Under the pieces are notes generated by a model. The model saw only the letters and a list, made by a program, of their open reading frames with translations. It did not search any database and was not told the origin of the DNA. A stretch of 64,000 bases of DNA, taken from contig JAKURY010000006.1 in assembly GCA_022452145.1 (NCBI GenBank), positions 1 to 64,000 on the forward strand, read 5' to 3'. Shown piece by piece: positions 8,222 through 16,449 of this stretch (the stretch's first letter is position 1; every line of letters begins with the position of its first letter). The translations under genes were made by a program, and so were the position numbers. Source of the DNA: Acidimicrobiales bacterium. Its GTDB lineage: Bacteria > Actinomycetota > Acidimicrobiia > Acidimicrobiales > MedAcidi-G1.

Positions 8222-9463
8222 CTATGCCCCCGACCTGGCTGCCCGCCGGGCCAACGTCCTGAGCCTCAGGGCGTTCAGCCTGATGAAGCCCTCGGCGTCG
8301 GCCTGGTCGTAGGCACCCTCGTCATCCTCGAAGGTGGCGACGGCCTCGTCGAACAGGGTGTCGTCGGACTCCCGACCCACGACGGCCACATTGCCCCGGT
8401 ACAGCCGCAGCCGGACGCGACCGTTCACGAAGGCCTGGCTGTGGTCGATGGCCACTTGCAGCATCTCCCTCTCGGGACTGAACCAGAAGCCGTTGTAGAC
8501 CAGCTCGGCGTAGCGGGGCATCAGCTCGTCCTTGAGGTGCGCTACGCCACCGTCCAGGGTGATCGACTCCATGGCCCGGTGTGCCTTCAGCAGGATGGTG
8601 CCACCGGGGGTCTCGTAGGCGCCCCGTGACTTCATGCCCACGAACCTGTTCTCGACGATGTCGGTCCGGCCGATGCCGTTGGCCCCGCCCACCCTGTTCA
8701 GTTCGGTGAGCACGGCCGCCGGGGTCATGGGCGTGCCGTCGAGCGCCACCACGTCGCCGTTCTCATACGCCAAGTCCAGGTAGGTGGCCTCGTCCGGTGC
8801 CATCTCCGGGCTGACCGACCACCGCCACATCTCTGACGGCGGCTCCTGCCAGGGGTCCTCCAGCGGACCGCCCTCGTACGAGATGTGCAGCAGGTTGGCG
8901 TCCATCGAGAAGGGGGACTTCGTGCCCCGCTTCATCTCCACCGGGATTCCGTGCTTCTCGGCGTAGTCCAACAGGCTCTGCCTGGAGCCCAGGTCCCACT
9001 CCCGCCACGGTGCGATGATCCGGATGTCGGGCCGCAGTGCGTAGGCGCCCAACTCGAACCGGACCTGGTCGTTGCCCTTGCCGGTGGCTCCGTGGCTGAT
9101 GGCGTCGGCACCGGTCTCGTCTGCGATCTCGACGAGCCGCTTGGCGATGAGCGGCCGGGCGATCGACGTTCCGAGCAGGTACTCCCCCTCGTAGAGGGCG
9201 TTGGCCCTGAACATCGGGTACACGTAGTCCCGTACGAACTCCTCCCGGAGGTCCTCGATGTAGACCTCGGTCACCCCCATGGCCTCGGCCTTGGCCCGCG
9301 CCGGCTCGAGCTCCTCGCCCTGGCCCAGGTCGGCGGTGAAGGTCACCACCTCGCAGCCGTAGGTCTCCTCCAGCCAGCGCAGGATGATCGAGGTGTCCAG
9401 CCCACCCGAGTAGGCCAGGACCACCTTGTCGACCGCCGTCCGGTCCGTCTCGTCACCGCTCAC
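8222..9463 (-). CDS. argG: argininosuccinate synthase
   Basis: Joins citrulline and aspartate using ATP. The PP-loop motif AYSGGLDTS is at residues 17-25 when translation starts at the GTG at 9463, giving 413 residues, and the aspartate/citrulline-binding [11 protein letters not shown] region follows. The frame is open to another GTG at 9520, but that would add 19 residues not normal for the family. It lies 72 bases downstream of argR in the arg operon and is followed closely by argH. Confidence 0.95.
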   Translation of the reverse strand: MSGDETDRTAVDKVVLAYSGGLDTSIILRWLEETYGCEVVTFTADLGQGEELEPARAKAEAMGVTEVYIEDLREEFVRDYVYPMFRANALYEGEYLLGTSIARPLIAKRLVEIADETGADAISHGATGKGNDQVRFELGAYALRPDIRIIAPWREWDLGSRQSLLDYAEKHGIPVEMKRGTKSPFSMDANLLHISYEGGPLEDPWQEPPSEMWRWSVSPEMAPDEATYLDLAYENGDVVALDGTPMTPAAVLTELNRVGGANGIGRTDIVENRFVGMKSRGAYETPGGTILLKAHRAMESITLDGGVAHLKDELMPRYAELVYNGFWFSPEREMLQVAIDHSQAFVNGRVRLRLYRGNVAVVGRESDDTLFDEAVATFEDDEGAYDQADAEGFIRLNALRLRTLARRAARSGA

Positions 9464-9535
9464 TTCTCTGCCTGCTTTCGTCAGCCTCGGGCCCTCGTAT
9501 CCGGATGCACCGGCGCCCACGTATCCACGTCGTTC

Positions 9536-9997
9536 TCAGAGCCCGGCCAGGGCCCGCAGGGCCGTGGCCAGCTGCTCTCCGGTCGTTCCCTCGGCGGCCA
9601 CCACCATCAGGGTGTCATCGCCGGCCACCGTTCCGATGGACCCCTCGATCCCCGTCCGGTCCAGGGCCGACGCGACCACGTGGGCCGAGCCGGGCGGGGT
9701 CCGCAGCACGACGAGGTTGCCCGAGTACCCCACGTCGACCACCCACTCGCCCATTACACGCCGCAGCTGGTCGATCGGCACGACCCGGTCGGCCGGATGC
9801 TCGGGGATGGCGTACATGCTCTCCGCGCCCGGCACCCGTACCTTCACCGCCCCCAGGTCGTCGAGGTCGCGCGACACGGTGGCCTGGGTGGACTCGATGC
9901 CCTCGTCGGCCAGGAGGCCCACCAGCTGCTCCTGGCTGGTCACCACGTGGCCGGCCAGGAGCCGCTCCACCCGGTGCTGTCGTTGGTGCTTGCTCAC
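9536..9997 (-). CDS. argR: arginine repressor ArgR
   Basis: Arginine-dependent DNA-binding regulator of 153 residues. The N-terminal winged helix carries [17 protein letters not shown] (about 38-54). The C-terminal oligomerisation/arginine-binding domain carries GTVAGDDT near residue 128. The GTG start overlaps the argF stop (GTGA), with a GGGGGAG ribosome-binding site. The gene sits inside the operon it is expected to control. The likely operator is the inverted repeat in front of argC (15366-15394), giving autoregulation. Confidence 0.96.
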   Translation of the reverse strand: MSKHQRQHRVERLLAGHVVTSQEQLVGLLADEGIESTQATVSRDLDDLGAVKVRVPGAESMYAIPEHPADRVVPIDQLRRVMGEWVVDVGYSGNLVVLRTPPGSAHVVASALDRTGIEGSIGTVAGDDTLMVVAAEGTTGEQLATALRALAGL

Positions 9998-10908
9998 GTG
10001 ACTCCCCCTACTCCGTGGACCGCCTCGCCCAGCAACCAGGCCAGCAGCCCCCGGGCGGCATGCATCCGGTTGGCGGCCTGCGGCCAGACACGGCTTGACG
10101 CCCCGTCGACCACCCCGTCGGTGACCTCCTCGCCCCGGTGGGCGGGCAGGCAGTGAAGGAACAGGGCACGGGGGCCGGCGGCCTCCATGAGAGCCTCGTC
10201 CACCCGGAACCCCTCGAAGTCCCGCAGTCGCCGGGCCGACTCCTCCTCCTGGCCCATCGAGGTCCAGACGTCGGTGTAGACCACGTCGACGCCGGCCACC
10301 GCGTCGGTCGCCCGGTCGAACTCGGCCACCACCACGCCGGCGGCCGCCAGGCGATCCCGGTCGGCCTCCGGCAGCCGGTAGCCGGGTGGCCCGGCGAACC
10401 GGACGTCGGCGCCCAGCATCCCCGCCGCCAGTGCGAGCGACCGGAACACGTTGTTGCCGTCGCCGACGTAGGCGACGGTCCTGCCGGCCACCTCGCCGAG
10501 CTCCTGTCTGATGGTCAGTACGTCGGCCAGGGCCTGGAGTGGATGGGCGGCGTCCGACAGCATGTTGACGATCGGCACCAGCTCCTCGCCGGCCATCCGC
10601 TCGACCGTGGAGTGGGCGAACACCCGGGCACCAATGCACCCGTGGAAGCAGGCCAGCGTGCGCGTCACGTCCTCGACGGACTCCCTGACGTCCAGGCCGA
10701 CATCGGCCGCCTGGATGTGGACGGGGTGGCCACCCAGTTGGAATACGGCCATCTCCATGGAGTTGCGGGTACGGGCCGACGGCTTCTCGAACACCAGCGC
10801 CATGCCGCGTCCAGCCAGTACCTGTGGCGGCGATGGGTCCACGGCCAGGTCCAGGACCCGGTCCAGCTCTTCGACGGTGAGGTCGTCGACCTCCAACAGG
10901 TGCCTCAT
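9994..10908 (-). CDS. argF: ornithine carbamoyltransferase
   Basis: Makes citrulline from ornithine and carbamoyl phosphate. The 304-residue protein has the carbamoyl-phosphate loop as SARTR at 44-48 (STRTR in most homologues), HPxQALAD-like [15 protein letters not shown], and the ornithine-binding [10 protein letters not shown] near the C-terminus. The ATG overlaps the argD stop (ATGA) and the stop overlaps argR (GTGA), placing it in a fully coupled stretch. Its carbamoyl phosphate would come from the carA/carB pair encoded at 38-42 kb. Confidence 0.96.
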   Translation of the reverse strand: MRHLLEVDDLTVEELDRVLDLAVDPSPPQVLAGRGMALVFEKPSARTRNSMEMAVFQLGGHPVHIQAADVGLDVRESVEDVTRTLACFHGCIGARVFAHSTVERMAGEELVPIVNMLSDAAHPLQALADVLTIRQELGEVAGRTVAYVGDGNNVFRSLALAAGMLGADVRFAGPPGYRLPEADRDRLAAAGVVVAEFDRATDAVAGVDVVYTDVWTSMGQEEESARRLRDFEGFRVDEALMEAAGPRALFLHCLPAHRGEEVTDGVVDGASSRVWPQAANRMHAARGLLAWLLGEAVHGVGGVT

Positions 10909-12146
10909 CGGTTCGCCTCCCCGGCGGCGTCCGCCGCCATGACACCGGCCAGGATCTCGACGCCCTCGGCCAGCTCGTCGCTGGACACCGTGAACGGGGG
11001 TGCCAGCCGCAGTGCAGTCGGCGTGACCCCGTTTACCACCAGGCCGGCATCCAGGCACGCCCGGGCCACGTCCGGCGCGGTCCGGCCGGCCAGTACCTCG
11101 GGCTGCAGCTCGGCTGCCAGCAGCAGGCCCAGGCCCCTGACACCGGCCACCCCCGGCACGCTCTCCAGCAGCGCCGTCAGCTCGGCGCCGCGCTCGCGTG
11201 CAAGTCGGGGTGCGTCGATCTCCTCCATGACCCGGAGTACCTCGCGGGCCGCCGAGGCGGCCAGCGGCTGGCCGGCGAAGGTGGACCCGTGGTCTCCAGG
11301 CCCGAACGCCGATGCCACCTCGGACGTTGCCCACACGGCGCCGATGGGCACGCCGTTTCCGAGGGCCTTGGCGACCGTCACGATGTCGGCCCGGATCCCG
11401 GCATGGTGGAACCCGAACCAGGCACCGGTGCGACCCAGGCCCGTCTGGATCTCGTCCATGACCAGCAGGATGCCCCGCTCATCGCAGAGCCGTCGGACGC
11501 CCCTCAGGAACTCCACGTCGGCCGGGTTGACGCCTCCCTCGCCCTGGAGGGGCTCCAGCAGGATCGCACCGACCGACGGGTCGATGGCCGCCTCGAAGGC
11601 CGCCACGTCGTTCCAGGCGGCATGCCGGAAGCCCTCGGGCAGCGGCTGGAAGGGCTCGTGCTTCTCGGGCTGGCCGGTGGCTGCCAAGGTGGCCAGGGTC
11701 CGACCGTGGAACGACCTGAAGGCGGCCAGCACGCCGTGCCGACCCCGACCGTGGTACTTCCGGGCCAGCTTCAGGGCCGCCTCGTTGGCCTCGGCACCCG
11801 AGTTCTGGAACAGCACCCGACCGGGTTCGGCCTGGTCGGTGCCCGACCGGACCAGCGCATCCAGGCGCTCGGCCACCTCCAGCTGCGGCTCGGTCACGAA
11901 CAGGTTGGAGACGTGCAGGAGGGTGGATGCCTGCTCTGCCAGGGCTGCCGCCACCCGGGGGTGGGCGTGTCCGAGGCCTGTCACGGCCAGGCCGCAGAGG
12001 AAGTCCAGGTACCGCTTCCCGGAGTCGTCGAACAGCTCCGTACCGGCGCCACGGACGAAGGTGACCGGGGGGAGGCCGTAGTTGCCCATGAGCACCTCCG
12101 GCCACCGCTCCCGTCCTGTGCCGGCGCTCGTGGCGGTGGTGGTCAT
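10905..12146 (-). CDS. argD: acetylornithine aminotransferase
   Basis: Class III PLP aminotransferase converting N-acetylglutamate semialdehyde to N-acetylornithine; 413 residues. Visible are [19 protein letters not shown] (substrate and PLP phosphate binding), [12 protein letters not shown] (PLP-contacting aspartate) and TVAKALGNG with the Schiff-base lysine near 260. The ATG overlaps the argB stop (ATGA). In arg operons this family may also act on succinyldiaminopimelate, which sequence alone cannot exclude. Confidence 0.95.
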   Translation of the reverse strand: MTTTATSAGTGRERWPEVLMGNYGLPPVTFVRGAGTELFDDSGKRYLDFLCGLAVTGLGHAHPRVAAALAEQASTLLHVSNLFVTEPQLEVAERLDALVRSGTDQAEPGRVLFQNSGAEANEAALKLARKYHGRGRHGVLAAFRSFHGRTLATLAATGQPEKHEPFQPLPEGFRHAAWNDVAAFEAAIDPSVGAILLEPLQGEGGVNPADVEFLRGVRRLCDERGILLVMDEIQTGLGRTGAWFGFHHAGIRADIVTVAKALGNGVPIGAVWATSEVASAFGPGDHGSTFAGQPLAASAAREVLRVMEEIDAPRLARERGAELTALLESVPGVAGVRGLGLLLAAELQPEVLAGRTAPDVARACLDAGLVVNGVTPTALRLAPPFTVSSDELAEGVEILAGVMAADAAGEANR

Positions 12147-13081
12147 ACCTGCACCCCGTCCACGCCCCTGCCGTCGGCGGCCACGCCGCCGTCGGGCAGG
12201 ACCATGGTGCCGATGCCCAGGTCGGTGAAGAGCTCCAGCAGGAGCACGTGGGGTATCCGACCGTCGACCATGTGGGCCGAGCCGACGCCCGCATCCACGG
12301 CATCGATGCAGGCCTGCACCTTGGGAATCATCCCGCCGCTGATCGTGCCGTCGGCGCTGAGGTCGGCCAGGCCCGAGAGGTCGATCCGGGAGATCCTGGA
12401 CGCCGGGTCGTCGGCGTCGGCCAGGAGGCCCTCCACGTCGGTCAGGTAGAGGATCCGCTCGGCTCCCAGGGCTCCGGCCACCGCTGCGGCCACGGTGTCG
12501 GCGTTGATGTTGTAGGCCTGTCCGCTCGGGTCAACCCCGATGGTCGAGACCACCGGGATGAGGTCTTCGGCCAGGAGCCGCTCGATGATGGCCGGGTTGA
12601 CCGACTCGACGTCGCCCACGAAGCCCAGCTCCGGGTCCCGGGCCGAGGCCCGGATCAGCCCGGCGTCCTCCCCGGAGAGGCCCACGGCCAGGGGCCCGTG
12701 CCGGTTGATGCCCGACACGATGTCCCGGTTGACCTTGCCGACGAGGACCATTCGGGCCACGTCGAGGGTCTCGGCGTCGGTGACCCTGAGGCCGTCCCGG
12801 AACTCCGACACGATGCCCAACCGGTCCATCAGCGCGCCGATCTGGGGACCACCCCCGTGCACCACGACCGGCCTGATGCCGACAGAGTGCATGAGCACGA
12901 TGTCCTCGGCGAACCGGGCGGCCAGGTCCTCGTCGCCCATGGCACTTCCACCGAACTTGACCACGATGACCGAGCCGGCGAACCGCTGTATGTACGGCAG
13001 GGTCTCCACAAGCACTGCGGCGCGCCGTTCAGGCGAGAAGCCCGAGAGAGGGCCTGCGCCCACGGAATCAGACTGGTCCAT
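12143..13081 (-). CDS. argB: acetylglutamate kinase
   Basis: Phosphorylates N-acetylglutamate and is usually the arginine-feedback step in organisms that use ArgJ. The amino-acid kinase fold begins with VIVVKFGGSAMGD (about 39-51), followed by VVVHGGGPQIGALMDRLGI and, near the C-terminus, SGGMIPKVQACIDAV. The ATG at 13081 is chosen because GGAGG lies 5 bases upstream; a GTG four codons earlier is in frame but poorly placed. The product is 312 residues and carries an N-terminal helix of the type associated with arginine-sensitive enzymes. Confidence 0.96.
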   Translation of the reverse strand: MDQSDSVGAGPLSGFSPERRAAVLVETLPYIQRFAGSVIVVKFGGSAMGDEDLAARFAEDIVLMHSVGIRPVVVHGGGPQIGALMDRLGIVSEFRDGLRVTDAETLDVARMVLVGKVNRDIVSGINRHGPLAVGLSGEDAGLIRASARDPELGFVGDVESVNPAIIERLLAEDLIPVVSTIGVDPSGQAYNINADTVAAAVAGALGAERILYLTDVEGLLADADDPASRISRIDLSGLADLSADGTISGGMIPKVQACIDAVDAGVGSAHMVDGRIPHVLLLELFTDLGIGTMVLPDGGVAADGRGVDGVQV

Positions 13082-13097
13082 GTCGTCCTCCACGTCC

Positions 13098-14276
13098 CTA
13101 CGAGGTCCGCATGTTCTCGTCGATGTAGGCGTGGCTGAGGTCGGTGGTGACGATCCACGCCGAGCCGTCTCCCTGCCCCAGGTCCACCTCGAGGTCGATC
13201 CTCCTGCCCGCCATGTGGGTGGCCAGGGCCATCTCGTCGACCGGCTGGACCTGTTCGGCTGCGTAGACCACCTGGCCGCCGTAGGCGATGGTGATGGTGG
13301 CAGGGTCGAAGGCGATGCCGGCAGCCCCCATCTCGGCGGCGATCCGGCCCCAGTAGGGGTCCTCTCCGTACCAGGAGCACTTCACCAGCTGGCAGTTGGC
13401 AGTGTCCCGTGCGCCCGTCGCCGCCTCGGCGTCGGAGACTGCGCCGGTGACCGTCAGGAACACCGTCTTGGTGGAGCCCTCGGCGTCGTCGGCCATCTGC
13501 ACGGCCAGGTCCCGGCAGGCGTCGGCCAGGGCGGCCCCCAGGTCGGCCGTGTCCACCGGTCCGGCCGTCCCCGAGGCCAGCAGCAGGACGGTGTCGTTGG
13601 TCGACTCGGCGCCGTCCACGGTGAGGCAGTTGAACGAGACCCCGACGGCGTCCCGTAGCAGGTCGGTGGCCGTGGACGGGTCGACCTCGGCGTCGGTGGT
13701 CAGCACGGCCAGCATGGTGGCCATGTTGGGCTCCAGCATGGCGGCGCCCTTGGCCACCCCGCCGACCGTGAACGCTCCCCCCTCGGTTGTCGGGCCGGTG
13801 GTCACCGTGGTCCTGGGCACCGTGTCGGTGGTCATGATCGCCCGGGCGGCGGCCAGGCCGCCGTCAACGGTCAGTGCTGCGGCGACCGTCGGGATGGCCG
13901 GGGCAATCCGGTCCATGGGCAGTGGGAAGCCGATGAGGCCGGTGGAACAGACCAGGACCTCGTCGGGTGTGCAGCCCACGGCTTCGGCGGTCAGGGCGCA
14001 CATGGCCTCGGCGTCGGCCCTGCCCGCCGCACCGGTGGCCGCGTTGGCGTTGCCGCTGTTCAGGACCACGGCCGCCGCCCGGCCTCCGGTGGCCGACAGG
14101 TGGTCCCGGCAGACCAGGACGGGCGGGGCCGTCATCCGGTTGGAGGTGAACACGCCAGCCGCCGTGACCGGCGTGCCGTCGGCGGTGGCCACCATGGCGA
14201 GGTCGTCGGCACCCGAGGCCTTGACCCCGCAGGCCATGCCGGCTGCCACGAATCCGGGCACCGCCGTGACGCTCAC
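13098..14276 (-). CDS. argJ: bifunctional glutamate N-acetyltransferase / ornithine acetyltransferase
   Basis: Recycles the acetyl group from N-acetylornithine to glutamate, so the pathway here is the cyclic one. The 392-residue precursor has the autocleavage site MATMLAVLTTDA, where the threonine after the alanine-methionine context becomes the nucleophile of the beta chain. The GTG start overlaps the argC stop (GTGA). Whether it also makes acetylglutamate from acetyl-CoA cannot be read from sequence, but no argA-like gene is seen here. Confidence 0.96.
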   Translation of the reverse strand: MSVTAVPGFVAAGMACGVKASGADDLAMVATADGTPVTAAGVFTSNRMTAPPVLVCRDHLSATGGRAAAVVLNSGNANAATGAAGRADAEAMCALTAEAVGCTPDEVLVCSTGLIGFPLPMDRIAPAIPTVAAALTVDGGLAAARAIMTTDTVPRTTVTTGPTTEGGAFTVGGVAKGAAMLEPNMATMLAVLTTDAEVDPSTATDLLRDAVGVSFNCLTVDGAESTNDTVLLLASGTAGPVDTADLGAALADACRDLAVQMADDAEGSTKTVFLTVTGAVSDAEAATGARDTANCQLVKCSWYGEDPYWGRIAAEMGAAGIAFDPATITIAYGGQVVYAAEQVQPVDEMALATHMAGRRIDLEVDLGQGDGSAWIVTTDLSHAYIDENMRTS

Positions 14277-15346
14277 GGGTACACCCCTATCGAGGTGAGG
14301 CCGGTCGTCTCGTCGAGGCCCAGGACGGCGTTGGCACACTGCACGGCCTGTCCGGAGGCGCCCTTCACCAGGTTGTCGATGGCGCAGATTGCGAGGAGCA
14401 GGCCGGTGCGTGGATCCACCCGGGCGGTCAGGTGGGCGGCGTTTGAGCCCAGGGTGGCCTTGGTGGACGGCGACCGCTCGTCGGTGACCACGAACGGCTC
14501 GTCGGCGTAGAAGTCGGACAGGATCGCCATGGCGCCGTCGGTGTCCAAGCCGCCGTCAACAGGCCGGGCGTAGCAGGTGGCCAGGATCCCCCGGTTCATC
14601 GGAGCCAGGTGGGGGGTGAACAGGACGCTCACCCCGGCGACCGTGGTGCCGTCGGCCAACGTCGAGATTGCCTGCTCAATCTCCGGCGTGTGCCGGTGGC
14701 CGAGACCGGATCCGCCCGGACTCCCCACCAGGCCGTATGCCGAGACGTCCTCGTCCACGGCACAGAACGTGGTGTTCGGCTTCGGTGGCCGACCTGCGCC
14801 GGACACGCCGCTGGCCGCATCCACGATGATGCCGGCCGTCTCGACGGCGCCGGCCCGCACGAATGGCGCCAAGGCCAGCGCAGAGGCGGTGGGATAGCAG
14901 CCGGCGGCGGCCACCAGCCGGGCACCGGCCAGGTCGGACCGGAACAGCTCGGGGAGGCCGTAGACGGCCTCATCGAGCAGGGCGGGTACCTCGTGGTCCT
15001 CGCCGTACCACGCCGGGTAGAGGGCAGCGTCCCGGAGCCGGAAGTCGGCGGCTAGGTCGACGACGTGGCCGACCCGGTCGAGGAGCTCGGGCACCAGGGC
15101 CTGGGAGGCCCCATGGGGCAGGCCCAGGAATGCCACGTCGCACCCGTCGACCGCCGACGGGTCGGCCGGAGCGTAGGTCAGGTCCGGGTAGTGGGCGGCC
15201 AGGCTCGGGTAGAGGTCGGCCACCGCGGTGCCGGCCTGGGTCTCGCCGGTGGCGACTGCCACCTCGAAGTCGGGGTGGCCGGCACAGAGCCGGAGGAGTT
15301 CGGCCCCGGTGAATCCCGACGCCCCGATGATGGCGATCCTGCGCAT
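14273..15346 (-). CDS. argC: N-acetyl-gamma-glutamyl-phosphate reductase
   Basis: NADPH-dependent reduction of N-acetylglutamyl phosphate; first gene of the arginine operon. The 357-residue protein starts with the dinucleotide-binding GASGFTGAELLRL and has the catalytic cysteine in AAGCYPTA (near residue 150). The ATG is 6 bases after a CATACT -10 hexamer, so the mRNA is likely leaderless, and operator-like repeats overlap the promoter. Downstream argJ, B, D, F, R, G and H follow with small gaps or overlaps. Confidence 0.97.
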   Translation of the reverse strand: MRRIAIIGASGFTGAELLRLCAGHPDFEVAVATGETQAGTAVADLYPSLAAHYPDLTYAPADPSAVDGCDVAFLGLPHGASQALVPELLDRVGHVVDLAADFRLRDAALYPAWYGEDHEVPALLDEAVYGLPELFRSDLAGARLVAAAGCYPTASALALAPFVRAGAVETAGIIVDAASGVSGAGRPPKPNTTFCAVDEDVSAYGLVGSPGGSGLGHRHTPEIEQAISTLADGTTVAGVSVLFTPHLAPMNRGILATCYARPVDGGLDTDGAMAILSDFYADEPFVVTDERSPSTKATLGSNAAHLTARVDPRTGLLLAICAIDNLVKGASGQAVQCANAVLGLDETTGLTSIGVYP

Positions 15347-15352
15347 TGGGAC

Positions 15353-15381
15353 AGTATGCCAACTTCTGCATATTGATACAA
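15353..15381 (-). promoter_or_regulatory. argC operon promoter
   Basis: On the minus strand TTGTAT (15381-15376), a 17-base spacer and CATACT (15358-15353) lie 6 bases before the argC ATG. The spacer contains the ARG-box-like repeat described separately, so bound ArgR would cover the promoter. Confidence 0.6.
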
Positions 15382-15399
15382 CATTACTATGCAGTGTTA
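15366..15399. promoter_or_regulatory. ArgR operator candidate upstream of argC
   Basis: A perfect 7-base inverted repeat, CTGCATA (15366-15372) and TATGCAG (15388-15394), encloses 15 bases. A second palindrome TGCAT-ATTG-ATACA (15367-15380) has the TGNAT-N4-ATNCA form of ARG boxes. The stretch is markedly AT-rich against its surroundings and overlaps the argC promoter. ArgR is encoded in the operon. Confidence 0.6.
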
Positions 15400-15400
15400 T

Positions 15401-16378
15401 TTATATCTGCAGGTCAGCAACCACTTTGCCCACGGCCTTGCGGTCGGCGATGTCCTGCAGAGCCCGTGGCGCGTCGTCGAAGCCGTACGGCGGGTGGAGC
15501 AGCGGATCCACCGCACCCTTTGAGGCCAGGGCGAACACGGAGGCCATCTGACGACCCAGCGACCCGGGATCGCGGGCCAGCGAGGCCCCCCAGTGCACGC
15601 CGACCACCGAGTAGTTCTTGAGCAGCACATGGTTGGTCTTCAGCTCGGGGATGCCGGCCACGAAGCCGATCACCAACAGGCGACCATCCCATGCCATGCA
15701 CCGACGGACCTGTTGGAAGGTCTCGCCCCCCACCGGGTCGTAGGCCACGTCGACTCCCGTACCACCGGTCAGCTCCCGAACCCGCTCGACGAGGTCGTCC
15801 ACCTCGCGGTGGTCGATCACCTCGTCGGCGCCCAGGCCCGCACATGCGGCCACCTTCTCCGCTCCACCGGCCACCGCGATCACACGCGCCCCTGCCGCCC
15901 GACCCAACTGGATGGCCGCCGATCCCACGCCACCTGCCGCCCCGGTCACCAGCAGCGTCTCACCGGCCGCCAGGTGGGCCCGATCGTGGAGGGCGAACCA
16001 GGTCGTGCCGTAGTTCATCGGCACCGCCACCGCCTTGGTGGACGGGAGGGCATCGGGCACCTCGAACACCGATCCCTCCGGCAGCACCACCCGCTCGGCG
16101 AGGCCCCCACCCAGGGCCACCACCCGCCGACCGACGAGTGCCGGGTCCACCCCGTCGCCGACGGCTGCGACCCGACCGGCCGTCTCGCTCCCGGGCGAGA
16201 ACGGCAGCGGGGGCTTCACCTGGTACTCGCCACGGCACTGCAGGACGTCGGGGAAGGCCAGGCCGACCGCCTCCACGTCCACCAGCACACGTCCGGGCTC
16301 CGGAACCGGGTCCGGCACCTCGTCGAGGACCAGCCGCTCGATCGGATCACCCAGCTCGTGGAGTCGCCATGCACGCAT
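15401..16378 (-). CDS. NADPH:quinone oxidoreductase-like MDR family protein
   Basis: Zinc-independent medium-chain dehydrogenase/reductase of 325 residues, similar to QOR/NADPH2:quinone reductases. It has the GroES-like N-terminal domain (PGSETAGRVAAVG near 62-74) and a Rossmann domain with LLVTGAAGGVGSAAIQLGRAAGA (about 140). No catalytic-zinc cysteine cluster is seen. The ATG follows a TACCGT hexamer by 7 bases. It ends with TAA 54 bases before argC but is separated by the argC promoter, so it is likely its own unit. The substrate is unknown. Confidence 0.86.
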   Translation of the reverse strand: MRAWRLHELGDPIERLVLDEVPDPVPEPGRVLVDVEAVGLAFPDVLQCRGEYQVKPPLPFSPGSETAGRVAAVGDGVDPALVGRRVVALGGGLAERVVLPEGSVFEVPDALPSTKAVAVPMNYGTTWFALHDRAHLAAGETLLVTGAAGGVGSAAIQLGRAAGARVIAVAGGAEKVAACAGLGADEVIDHREVDDLVERVRELTGGTGVDVAYDPVGGETFQQVRRCMAWDGRLLVIGFVAGIPELKTNHVLLKNYSVVGVHWGASLARDPGSLGRQMASVFALASKGAVDPLLHPPYGFDDAPRALQDIADRKAVGKVVADLQI

Positions 16379-16385
16379 GGCACCG

Positions 16386-16391
16386 ACGGTA
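16386..16391 (-). promoter_or_regulatory. -10 element of the quinone oxidoreductase gene
   Basis: TACCGT on the minus strand, 7 bases before the ATG, giving a leaderless arrangement. Confidence 0.35.
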
Positions 16392-16449
16392 CCCGTGGGG
16401 CCGGTGGCCTCCAGCAGTGGGACGGCCCCAGAGCCGAGCTGCCGCGGTC

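Noticed and set aside
9464-9520. N-terminal extension of argG to the GTG at 9520
   Set aside because: Would add 19 residues before a standard ArgG start with no ribosome-binding support; the GTG at 9463 places the PP-loop at the usual distance.
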